From contig DHVX01000070.1 in the NCBI GenBank assembly GCA_002412885.1, forward strand, positions 1 to 55,297: 55,297 nt of DNA. The letters run 5' to 3'. How positions within the stretch are numbered: position 1 is the stretch's first letter; each line of letters starts with the position of its first letter. The position numbers and the translations under genes were made by a program. This DNA comes from Bacteroidales bacterium UBA5197 (lineage in GTDB: Bacteria > Bacteroidota > Bacteroidia > Bacteroidales > Lentimicrobiaceae). Positions 1 to 6,149 of this stretch are shown piece after piece. The notes under the pieces are model-generated. The model saw only the letters and a program-made list of their open reading frames with translations. It was not told the DNA's origin and made no database searches.

Positions 1-110
1 TCCGACCTCCGACATCCGACATCTGCCTACCGACCTCCGACCTCCGACCTCTGACCTCCGACCTCTGCCTACCGACCTCTGACCTCCGACCTCTGACCTC
101 TGACATCTCT
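1..110. repeat. Short degenerate array of CCGACCTC/TCTGACCTC units
   Basis: Imperfect tandem repetition of 7-10-bp units such as CCGACCTC, CTGACCTC and CCGACATC. The same family recurs at about 2095-2190 and 2996-3075, and in opposite orientation at 41872-42033. It has no coding content. It is followed at 111-138 by an ungapped copy of a sequence that elsewhere carries an inserted GC-rich hairpin. Confidence 0.8.
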
Positions 111-190
111 CGTTATCTCTTCGCGCTCCCGGGACTAGCACTTTTCACTTTGGGTCCCTGAGCTCTTGTCGAAGGGCACTTTTCATTTTT
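111..190. repeat. Dispersed intergenic repeat, uninterrupted copy
   Basis: It starts with TCTCGTTATCTCTTCGCGCT, runs into CCCGGGAC, and then has a CCCTGAGCTCTTGTCGAAGGGC-type segment. The first part is the apparent empty form of the sequence at 4918-4980 and 8415-8477, where a GC-rich hairpin of about 27 bp splits it. The second part resembles the CCTGAGC..GTCGAAGG palindromic repeats scattered in the window (26750, 47780, 55280). No gene is seen. Confidence 0.6.
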
Positions 191-193
191 CAC

Positions 194-470
194 TTAATCG
201 CCGTTAACCACTTGCCAGTGACCGCCTTTGGCGGGGCCGGAACGTTGAATTAAATTCATATTTTTAAGTTTGCTGAGGTCTCTTTTAATGGTTTCTCTTC
301 CAACTTTACATATTTTCGAAAGTTCATTAATAGAAATCGAATTATTTTGAATGATTAATGAAATTATTTCTTTTTGCCGGTCATTTACAGGCTCATTTAC
401 AGGCTCATTTAGTTTTTCTTTGAAAAGAATCACTTGAAATCCATTAGAAACTTCTTTAAAAACAGGTTCA
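194..470 (-). pseudogene. C-terminal remnant of an AlbA/Schlafen-type ATP-binding regulator
   Basis: The translation matches only the last ~90 residues of the intact gene next to it (648-2036). It shares PVFxEVxNGFxVxLFKEK, an asparagine-rich linker with the repeat NEPVNEPVND, and a winged-helix domain ending in a GPxKGGxWxVV-type tail. Upstream of the homologous part, the frame runs into an A-rich microsatellite built on AGATAAAAG, which produces a meaningless Leu/Phe-rich stretch, so the ATPase and AlbA domains are lost. A longer frame reaches 583, but its N-terminus is repeat-derived. It looks like a 5'-truncated tandem paralogue. Expression as a stand-alone HTH protein cannot be excluded. 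Confidence 0.7.
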
Positions 471-647
471 ACAAACAACAATAAGAGAAAAGAGAAAAAT
501 AGGGTTAGAAAGATAAAAGATAAAAGTAAAAAGATAAAAGTTTGATTAGTTAATAGATTAGGCTGGTTTTTTGGGAGATGCATTTTTCACTCTTAACTCT
601 TAACTCTTCACTTTTTACACCTTACTCTTCACTTTTCATTCTTACTT

Positions 648-2036
648 TCAAGACTTGAGAACTTTCCAATATCCACCTTTATCGGGCCCTATACGTTGAA
701 TCATACCCTTAGCTTTGAGTTTTGAAATGTTAAGCTTAATATTTCTCAAATTTATTCCAACTATATCCACTAATTCTTCAGCAGTAATATTGTTTCTGGC
801 TTTGATTAACTCCAATATTGTCTTTTGATTTTTTGAAATGGCAACCTTTACAGTGTCATTTGCAGTGTCATTTACAGTGTCATTTACAGTGTCATTTACA
901 TCTTTGGTGACATCTGTTTTCTCTTTAAATAAAACCACACGGAAGCCATTAAAGACTTCCTCAAAAACAGGTTGTTTTACCCCATAACTAGAGCAAATAT
1001 CGATAATGCGCCTAATACCTGAACCATATCGCTCGATTAAGCCAACTTCCTTAAACATTCTTGCAATCAGTTTATTTCTTGTTTTTGAAGAATAATTGCC
1101 TGTCAGCAAATCATCAATGGTAATGCCACCGTAAAGATTTCCCGGATTAAAGAATTCGATCCGGTCATCCAATATTTTTATGATGCTTCCGCTGCTGTCC
1201 CGATAATCGCGATGAACTATCATATTGATCACAATCTCACGAATGGCATCGAGTGGATAGTCAAATCGTTCGGTACGTTGAGGTTCGCCGGTAATGATGT
1301 ATTCAACCATTAAGTGCTTTTTGATAAAAGCTATTATTTCATCAACTTCGGTAAATAAGTCTGAGTTCAACGAAATAGAGTCGATAATGGTAATATCACT
1401 TTTAAACCGCCCAACTTGTATATCGCTTATCATGCAATAATCTGATACAAAAAGCAAATATCCTCCGAATGTGAGTTTCCCTTCACGTATAATTTCCATT
1501 TTAGAAAGAAACTCCCGGGGAGCAATTTGAATTTCACTTTGGGTTCGTTGCTCAATTTTATGAATAAAACGGTCAACTTTATCAAAAGAAATAGCATCGA
1601 TTGTATGGTTGGGGTCAATATAAAAGTCCCAACTTGTATTTATAGTTTTAAGATGTTCATTTGCAATTTCATCTATCGACATCAGGTGATTTGAATTGCC
1701 ATTGCGTTTGTAAAACCTGCCTTTGAGTGAAACAGGTTTTATCGGATATTCAATTACAGAAAATACAATAATAGTTTTTCCTTCCATGTCAATCACTTCC
1801 GTATCAGGAATAACCTGAGGTGAAGTTTTATTTTTAACTTCATTCACCCAATTCTGAATGGTTTCCTTCCCGATTTCCACTCCACTTAATTCAGCTTTGT
1901 CATTTACGCCAATATAAACTGAGCCTCCTTTTGCATTAGAAAAAGCCACCAAAGAAATTATTACCTCATCCGAAAATGAAGTTTTAAATTCAGTGTGTAA
2001 ACTCTCGGCCTTTGGTATCATAATATTACTACTCAA
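648..2036 (-). CDS. ATP-binding transcriptional regulator, AlbA_2 (Schlafen) plus HATPase_c_4 type
   Basis: A complete 462-residue protein. Residues ~10-130 form an AlbA_2/Schlafen-like domain (LHTEFKTSF, then VAFSNAKGGSVYIGV). Residues ~260-350 are a GHKL-like HATPase_c_4 region (DAIREIVINMIVHRDY; FFNPGNLYGGIT; ERYGSGIRRI). A linker of four NDTV/NDTA tetrapeptides, encoded by an in-frame 12-bp tandem repeat near 850-900, leads to a C-terminal winged helix ending in GPDKGGYWKV. Members of this family are DNA-binding regulators of uncertain target and are frequently found in mobile or variable regions. The 12-bp repeat could change linker length without a frameshift. The truncated paralogue lies just downstream. 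The function in this organism is not known. Confidence 0.85.
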   Translation of the reverse strand: MSSNIMIPKAESLHTEFKTSFSDEVIISLVAFSNAKGGSVYIGVNDKAELSGVEIGKETIQNWVNEVKNKTSPQVIPDTEVIDMEGKTIIVFSVIEYPIKPVSLKGRFYKRNGNSNHLMSIDEIANEHLKTINTSWDFYIDPNHTIDAISFDKVDRFIHKIEQRTQSEIQIAPREFLSKMEIIREGKLTFGGYLLFVSDYCMISDIQVGRFKSDITIIDSISLNSDLFTEVDEIIAFIKKHLMVEYIITGEPQRTERFDYPLDAIREIVINMIVHRDYRDSSGSIIKILDDRIEFFNPGNLYGGITIDDLLTGNYSSKTRNKLIARMFKEVGLIERYGSGIRRIIDICSSYGVKQPVFEEVFNGFRVVLFKEKTDVTKDVNDTVNDTVNDTANDTVKVAISKNQKTILELIKARNNITAEELVDIVGINLRNIKLNISKLKAKGMIQRIGPDKGGYWKVLKS

Positions 2037-2049
2037 ATTTTCAATTTCT

Positions 2050-2190
2050 AAAAACTATTGACTATTGACTATTGACTATTGACTATCGACTTGACTTCTG
2101 ACATCCGACTTCTGATTTCCGACCTCCGACCTCCGATCTCTGACCTCTGACCTCTGACCTCTGACTTCCGACCTCTGACTAAAAACTATC
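2050..2190. repeat. Tandem GACTATT units passing into TCTGACCTC/CCGACCTC units
   Basis: Between two minus-strand genes. It begins with about four direct copies of a 7-bp unit (GACTATT), then switches to the CCGAC/CTGAC family. The same order (GACTA-type next to TGACCTC-type) is seen in reverse at 2996-3115, so the two array types travel together. Confidence 0.8.
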
Positions 2191-2192
2191 GA

Positions 2193-2729
2193 CTAAATAA
2201 GATTTCCATCAAACAATAAAAGCCGTTCCGGGTATTCCGTTTCAATATTCTTAGCTTCCGCAGGAGTAAGCAGGAGGTAGCGCACTTTTCTTTCGATGAG
2301 TTCTTCAACTTTGGCGATATAGCCCAGGAGTGCTTCGAGGTTGATGTTTTCGCCTACCAGCAGCAGATCTATGATTTTGCTGTCGCGGCCACGGGCAAAG
2401 TCACCGATAAGCCAGGCTTGCTGCAGTCCGCCCAGGCGGTTGAGAACATTTTCAATCACCTGGTCGATGCCGGTGTATTTGAGCAGAATATTGTGAATAT
2501 CGCCGAACAGCGGGTGTTTGGTGTTGGCGCGGAATATTTTTTTATTGCCTTCGTGGTTGCTAACCAGCATACCGGCCTCCTCAAAGCGGTTAAGCTCCAT
2601 ACGTATGCCGTTGGTCGATTCACCAAATTCAGCTTCCAGGTCGCGCAGATAGGAACGGGTAGTTGAGTTCAGGAAGAACTTGACAAGGAGTTTGATGCGG
2701 GTTTTGGAGGTGACGAGGGTGTTTAGCAT
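2193..2729 (-). CDS. Winged-helix protein with nucleotidyltransferase-like C-terminal half
   Basis: 178 residues from the start chosen here, which opens MLNTLVTSKTRIKLLVKFFL. An in-frame ATG farther out (2798) would add a basic stretch encoded by a repeat-like tract and is less likely. Residues ~1-75 read as an ArsR-like winged helix (helices around TSKTRIKLLVKFF and STNGIRMELNRFEEAGML). Residues ~95-178 resemble the minimal nucleotidyltransferase fold (AWLIGDFARGRDSKIIDLLLVG), but the usual GSxARG-x9-DxD is degenerate: GDFARG is present and only a single Asp (IIDLLLVG) remains, so catalysis is doubtful. Similar proteins in Bacteroidota are annotated as transcriptional regulators. The target is unknown. 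The gene stands alone between repeat arrays. Confidence 0.75.
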   Translation of the reverse strand: MLNTLVTSKTRIKLLVKFFLNSTTRSYLRDLEAEFGESTNGIRMELNRFEEAGMLVSNHEGNKKIFRANTKHPLFGDIHNILLKYTGIDQVIENVLNRLGGLQQAWLIGDFARGRDSKIIDLLLVGENINLEALLGYIAKVEELIERKVRYLLLTPAEAKNIETEYPERLLLFDGNLI

Positions 2730-2883
2730 TGTGGAGGGGAGCGAGCGTTTTTTTAGATTCAGGGTCGGTTTTTTAAAGACAGGGAGACAAGGAGACAAGG
2801 TGACACGGGGAACCCTGATTTCTATTTTTATTGGTTGTGGCTTCGCGCTTGACTGCCTGCGGCGCTGGTAAGTGAAGCAATCG

Positions 2884-2974
2884 AGGTTGAGGTTGAGGTT
2901 AAGGTTAAGGTTGAGGTTAAGGTTAAGGTTAAGGTTAAGGTTAAGGTTAAGGTTAAGGTTAAGGTTAAGGTTAA
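2884..2974. repeat. Telomere-like hexanucleotide array (GGTTAA/GGTTGA)n
   Basis: About 15 consecutive 6-bp units. The first few and one inner unit are GGTTGA; the rest are GGTTAA and almost perfect. On the minus strand it can be read as an endless Thr-Leu repeat, but no gene context supports translation. It lies ~155 bp upstream of the winged-helix gene at 2193-2729 and is a likely site of slippage. Confidence 0.9.
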
Positions 2975-2995
2975 GTATCGACTATTGAGTATCAA

Positions 2996-3115
2996 CTTCT
3001 GACCACCGACCACCGACCTCTGACCTCTGCCTTCCGACATCCGACCTCTGACCTCTGACTTCCGACTTCCGACTTCTGACTAAAGACTTCTGACTAAAGA
3101 CTATCGACTATCTAA
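2996..3115. repeat. CTGACCTC/CCGACCTC array passing into GACTA units
   Basis: Degenerate tandem units (GACCACCGACC, CTGACCTCTG, CCGACTTCCGAC) followed by TAAAGACT and GACTATC units. It abuts the 3' side of the putative RNA element at 3121-3333. The corresponding edge of the second element copy (5245-5285) carries a similar though shorter GACTA tract. Confidence 0.75.
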
Positions 3116-3120
3116 AAAAA

Positions 3121-3333
3121 GCCAGAGACTAAAAAAATGAGCAAAAAGGCGTGAAATGTAAAGAAATTTAACTAGAAATTTGGTTTGTGGATAGAGCTTC
3201 GCCCCTTCAGTCCCATTTTGTGTGGTCTGTAAAAGAAAAAATCGGGACTTTGAGCAACAAAGATACTCAAACTTTTGTAAATGTCAAGTTTTAAGTTAAA
3301 ATAATTCACTAAATTCATAAAAATTTAACATTA
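3121..3333 (-). ncRNA. Candidate small RNA element, copy 1, with its own promoter
   Basis: A ~213-bp unit repeated in the same orientation at 5291-5501. On the minus strand it holds TTG (3287-3285), a 19-bp spacer, and TATCTTTG (3265-3258), which is a very good Bacteroidota promoter. The predicted start is near 3252. The transcript would open with a hairpin AGTCCC (3249-3244) / GGGACT (3214-3209) enclosing a 29-nt loop, then a GGGGCGAAGCTC segment, and would run for about 130 nt. The two copies differ at only about four positions over the ~130 predicted transcribed bases, but at about eight over ~35 bases around the -33 box. No ORF or clear intrinsic terminator was found. It could also be an untranslated leader or a mobile repeat that carries a promoter. 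Confidence 0.5.
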
Positions 3334-3590
3334 AAAAGATTCAAAGATTAGCTTCGCTGAGCTCCCTCCGGTCGGTTCAAGGATTCAAAGATTAGCTTCG
3401 CTGAGCTCCCTTCGGTCGGTTCAAGGATTCAAAGATTAGCTTCGCTGAGCTCCCTGCGGTCGGTTCAAGGATTCAAAGATTAGCTTCGCTGAGCTCCCTG
3501 CGGTCGGTTCAAGGATTCAAAGATTCAAGGATTCAAAGATTCAAAGATTAGCTTCGCTGAGCTCCCTCCGGTCGGTTCAAAGATTCAAGC
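3334..3590. repeat. Array of GATTCAAAGATTAGCTTCGCTGAGCTCCC units, block 1
   Basis: Five copies of a unit made of TTAGCTTCGCTGAGCTCCC, a variable base pair, then CGGTCGGTTCAAGGATTCAAA. Most start-to-start distances are about 43 bp and the units adjoin each other directly. There is no unique spacer between copies, which excludes a CRISPR array. The block starts at the upstream edge of the RNA element at 3121-3333. A second block with five more copies follows at 3745-4020. Confidence 0.85.
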
Positions 3591-3744
3591 CCTTTGGCAT
3601 CGAGATCATTTTTCATTTTTCATTTTTCATTCTTCACTCCTCCGTGTTTCCTTCGTGATTCCGTCGTACCAAGTCCGTATCAAGGCTGCATCGAACAAAC
3701 TTTGAAGTGGGGGAGTAGTGGCATTGAACCGGAGATAAAACATT

Positions 3745-4020
3745 CAAGGATTAGCTTCGCTGAGCTCCCGTTGGTCGGTTCAAAGATTAGCTTCGCTGAG
3801 CTCCCTGCGGTCGGTTCAAAGATTCAAAGATTCAAAGATTCAAGGATTAGCTTCGCTGAGCTCCCTTCGGTCGGTTCAAAGATTAGCTTCGTTGAGCTCC
3901 CGTTGGTCGGTTCAAGGATTCAAGGATTCAAAGATTCAAGGATTCAAGGATTAGCTTCGCTGAGCTCCCTTCGGTCGGTTCAAGGATTCAACAATTTGAA
4001 AATTCAACAATTTGAAGATT
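3745..4020. repeat. Array of GCTTCGCTGAGCTCCC units, block 2
   Basis: Five further copies of the same unit, with variants GAGCTCCCGTTGG and GCTTCGTTGAGC, mixed with simple GATTCAAAGATTCAAGGATT runs and ending in CAACAATTTGAA units. A frame of 142 residues is open across it, but the product is only the repeated translation ISFAELPxVGSK, so it is not called as a gene. The stretch 3591-3744 between the blocks shows no recognisable feature, and 4021-4187 shows only GATTCAAAG and AACAATTTGA remnants plus a short hairpin. Confidence 0.85.
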
Positions 4021-4098
4021 AGATCTGATTTAGCCTGGCGGCTTGGAGCGGGGAGATTCAAGATTCAAAGATTAAATAATTTGAAGATTTAACAATTT

Positions 4099-4116
4099 GA
4101 TCCCGATGTTTCGGGA
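4099..4116. repeat. Short hairpin ATCCCGA-TGTT-TCGGGAT
   Basis: A seven-base-pair perfect stem with a TGTT loop, ~70 bp downstream of the toxin stop codon on the other side of a spacer. It belongs to the family of TCCCGAtagcTATCGGGA palindromes also seen at 28899-28916 and 55228-55248. There is no T-tract on the minus strand, so it is not a classic terminator. Confidence 0.4.
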
Positions 4117-4187
4117 TTGACGATCGGCATATAGTGAACCTTGAGGCATCTAAGGTCGGGACACGGTGATGTGGAGTTTTGCAATGC

Positions 4188-4574
4188 TCAACTATTTTCA
4201 AAAGGGTTTACCACCAGATTATTTGGGTCAGCGGCTTCAAAATCCTTACTGTTCCTGGTGATTAGCTTCAGATTATTTTTAATTGCTGTAGAAAGAATGA
4301 TAGCATCAGGTAATTTAATTTTATGTTTTTTTCTTAAAGTAATAACTGTTTCAATAACTTCATCAGTTACGTAAACCTTTATCAGATTATTGCATAATGC
4401 ATCAATGATTGCTTCTTCTTTTTTATTGCTGAAGAGGTATCCTTTTGCTTCCATTAAAGTAATTACGGAAATATAAAGAACATCATCTTTGCTGGCAAAA
4501 TCTTCGAGATTTAACTCCTTTTTCGAGAGATATATAAGAATATTAGTATCAAGTAAAAGCCTATTCCCACTCAT
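4188..4574 (-). CDS. PIN-domain ribonuclease toxin (VapC-like)
   Basis: 128 residues, the usual length for VapC toxins. The acidic residues of the PIN active site are in place: D9 in LLLDTNILIYL, E42 in ITLMEAKGY, D90 in KLPDAIILSTA, and D111 in TRNSKDFE. Known VapC proteins are Mg2+-dependent endoribonucleases that cut tRNA or rRNA and are silenced by the cognate antitoxin. Its start codon lies 14 bp inside the upstream gene (4561-4800), the typical antitoxin-toxin overlap that implies translational coupling. It sits among repeat arrays, which fits an accessory stabilisation module. The RNA target cannot be deduced. Confidence 0.9.
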   Translation of the reverse strand: MSGNRLLLDTNILIYLSKKELNLEDFASKDDVLYISVITLMEAKGYLFSNKKEEAIIDALCNNLIKVYVTDEVIETVITLRKKHKIKLPDAIILSTAIKNNLKLITRNSKDFEAADPNNLVVNPFENS

Positions 4575-4800
4575 TTCGAAGTTCTTGTTGCCAGGAAACC
4601 GGATTGGTAATATTTTTGAACAGGTCAGACCCTGCCCCTGCAGTAATGAGTTTTTTTATTTTCTCAAATTGACCTGTAAGTGTTTCGCGGCTGAGTGAAT
4701 CCTCCTTCTCAACATTATCGATGAAAGGAATTCTCTTTAACATACGGTAAAGCATGTTAGCGTCACGTTTATTCTTAACAGAAATTTTTATTGTTGTCAT
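4561..4800 (-). CDS. Putative antitoxin for the adjacent PIN-domain toxin
   Basis: 79 residues from the chosen start MTTIKISVKNKRDANMLYRM; an upstream in-frame ATG at 4887 would add a hydrophobic extension from intergenic sequence. It is small, charged and of antitoxin size, with a basic N-terminal half (KISVKNKRDANML) and an acidic or amphipathic C-terminal half (QFEKIKKLITAGAGSDLF, then NPVSWQQELRNEWE). The C-terminus is where VapB-type proteins wrap the toxin. I do not recognise a specific DNA-binding fold. The call rests on size, gene order and the 14-bp overlap with vapC. Autoregulation is likely by analogy, but no operator was identified. Confidence 0.75.
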   Translation of the reverse strand: MTTIKISVKNKRDANMLYRMLKRIPFIDNVEKEDSLSRETLTGQFEKIKKLITAGAGSDLFKNITNPVSWQQELRNEWE

Positions 4801-4912
4801 GTAAACAGTGCGTTTAAAGTCATTCCAGGTGATGTAACGTAAGGTTATCACTATCAAACGGGAAAACAAAGTTACAAAAATTAACAATTTGATTCAAGGA
4901 TTTGACAATTCT

Positions 4913-4986
4913 AATTTCTCTCGTTATCGCTACGCGCCTGCCTGCCTGGTGCAGTCGGGCAGGCTCCCGAGACAAGTAATTTCTAA
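4913..4986. repeat. Left arm of a perfect 74-bp inverted repeat
   Basis: Its exact reverse complement is at 8409-8482. It contains a dispersed sequence (CTCGTTATCGCTACGCGC .. TCCCGAGACAAGT) split by a GC-rich hairpin that begins CTGCCTGCCTGG and ends GGGCAGGC. The two arms bracket a 3.4-kb segment with the MITE, RNA copy 2, the duplicated 275-bp repeat and the DUF4143 ATPase gene. Confidence 0.85.
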
Positions 4987-5017
4987 ATTTCCAATTTCCA
5001 ATTTCTAATTTCTAATT

Positions 5018-5229
5018 CATTGTTGTCCGGGGAAAGTTTCGAATACTATTCCAAATGCCTGATATTGTGACTCTTTGAAAAATGTTATAGAACGGTACCT
5101 TACTTTTTAAATCTGCCACCAAAGCACTAAATCACCAAAAGTCACCAATCTAATTCATTCATTTTGTGTAATTTGGAGCTTTGGAGTTTTGGTGGCAAGA
5201 AAATTTTCGATTTTTACCGGAGAACAGTG
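5018..5229 (+). mobile_element. MITE-like element, copy 1 (212 bp)
   Basis: The ends are imperfect terminal inverted repeats: CATTGTTGTCCGGGGAAA on the left, and TTTTTACCGGAGAACAGTG on the right. It is flanked directly by a 9-bp repeat TTTCTAATT on both sides (5009-5017 and 5230-5238), which reads as a target-site duplication; the local AATTTCTAATT tract makes chance alignment possible. Internally it has a long imperfect palindrome, TGCCACCAAAGCACTAAATC .. TTTTGGTGGCA. There is no transposase. A second copy in opposite orientation lies at 52325-52537, also with a near 9-bp duplication. Mobilisation by a related full-length IS elsewhere is inferred. Confidence 0.75.
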
Positions 5230-5290
5230 TTTCTAATTACCAAAGACTATCGATTCCTTACTACCGACTAATGACTATTTACTAGAAAAT

Positions 5291-5501
5291 GCCAGAGCCT
5301 CAAAAATGAGCAAAAAGGCGTGAAATGTAAATAAATTTAACTAGAAATTTGGGTTGTGGATAGAGCTTCGCCCCTTCAGTCCCATTTTGTGTGGTCTGTA
5401 AAAAGAAAAATCGGGACTTTGAGCAACAAAGATACTCAATCTTTTGCAATTGTCAAGTGTTGAGTTAAAATATTTCACTAAATTCATAAAAATTTAACAT
5501 T
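5291..5501 (-). ncRNA. Candidate small RNA element, copy 2, with its own promoter
   Basis: Direct repeat of 3121-3333. The minus-strand promoter is TTG (5456-5454), a 19-bp spacer, and TATCTTTG (5434-5427), with spacing identical to copy 1 although the surrounding bases differ. The predicted 5' hairpin is AGTCCC (5418-5413) / GGGACT (5383-5378), with a loop sequence matching copy 1 apart from one shifted base. The upstream edge is again bordered by GATTCAAAGATTCAAG units and the downstream edge by GACTA-type units. It points toward the antitoxin-toxin pair ~490 bp away, with the MITE between, so it could also contribute readthrough transcription. Confidence 0.5.
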
Positions 5502-5793
5502 TAAGGATTCAAAGATTCAAGCCTGCCCGACTGACCAAGTGAGTTTTCATTTTAACAATAGTGTAGTCGGTCAGGCGGGGATTGAAGATTGGCATATATA
5601 GTGAGCCTGGCGGCTGGGACGGAAGGCGGTTATTGGCGGTAAACATTTCTAGTGCAAAGAAAAACGCCCAAACTCCGCAGGTAGGCGGTAGTTACTGAAA
5701 AATCCACTCCATTCGTGTAATTCGGGAAGGATGTGAATAAAAATCTTTTCTCACTGATGATTCCGGTAAGGGCTTCACCCAGAGTTGTTGTTG

Positions 5794-6072
5794 TTGTTAT
5801 TGAGCACCTTCGGCGCTCCTGCATGTCCCCGAAGGGGGCAAATTTCAAATAACCGTGGGTGTAACCTGCCTGCGTGCGCAAGCAGGCAGGCGCAGTGGAA
5901 CCCACGGTTAGCGGAAGAAAATGGGAACTGCGTCCCCGAAGGGGGCGAATATATATCCATCTCTGGTTCAACCCCTGTCGGGGCTGGTGGTACTTTGCTG
6001 CCTCCTAACCGTGGGTTCCGCGAAGAGCTTCACCCACGGTTATTGTTATTGAGCACCTTCGGCGCTCCTGAA
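5794..6072. repeat. ~279-bp duplicated palindromic repeat, copy 1
   Basis: Nearly identical to 6150-6428 at an offset of 356 bp. It contains GAGCACCTTCGGCGCTCCTG, two CCCCGAAGGGGGC hairpins, and AACCGTGGGT .. ACCCACGGTT palindromes, one of which encloses a GC-rich hairpin (CTGCCTGCGTGCGCAAGCAGG). Frames are open on both strands across it, but they translate palindromes and share no protein family I know. Positions 5502-5793 in front hold only a GATTCAAAG remnant, an imperfect CTGCCCGACTGACC .. GGTCAGGCGGG hairpin and unassigned sequence. Confidence 0.8.
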
Positions 6073-6149
6073 TGAGCTTCCCTTTGGGGATGCAGTTACA
6101 TTTATCCTTCCTTTATTGTGGGTTGCGCGAAGAGCTTCACCCACGGTTA

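Noticed and set aside
2884..2974. True telomere or linear replicon end
   Set aside because: The array is internal, short, and flanked on both sides by ordinary genes and repeats; no hairpin telomere or telomerase-like context.
2828..3040. 70-codon frame with (TL)n
   Set aside because: Direct reading of the GGTTAA array; no evidence of expression.
3341..3985. Possible CRISPR array (regular repeats of ~43 bp)
   Set aside because: The units are contiguous or separated only by GATTCAAAG simple repeats; there are no unique spacers and no cas genes.
3594..4022. 142-codon open frame on the plus strand
   Set aside because: Its translation is the repeat array read as ISFAELPxVGSK; no start context or homology.
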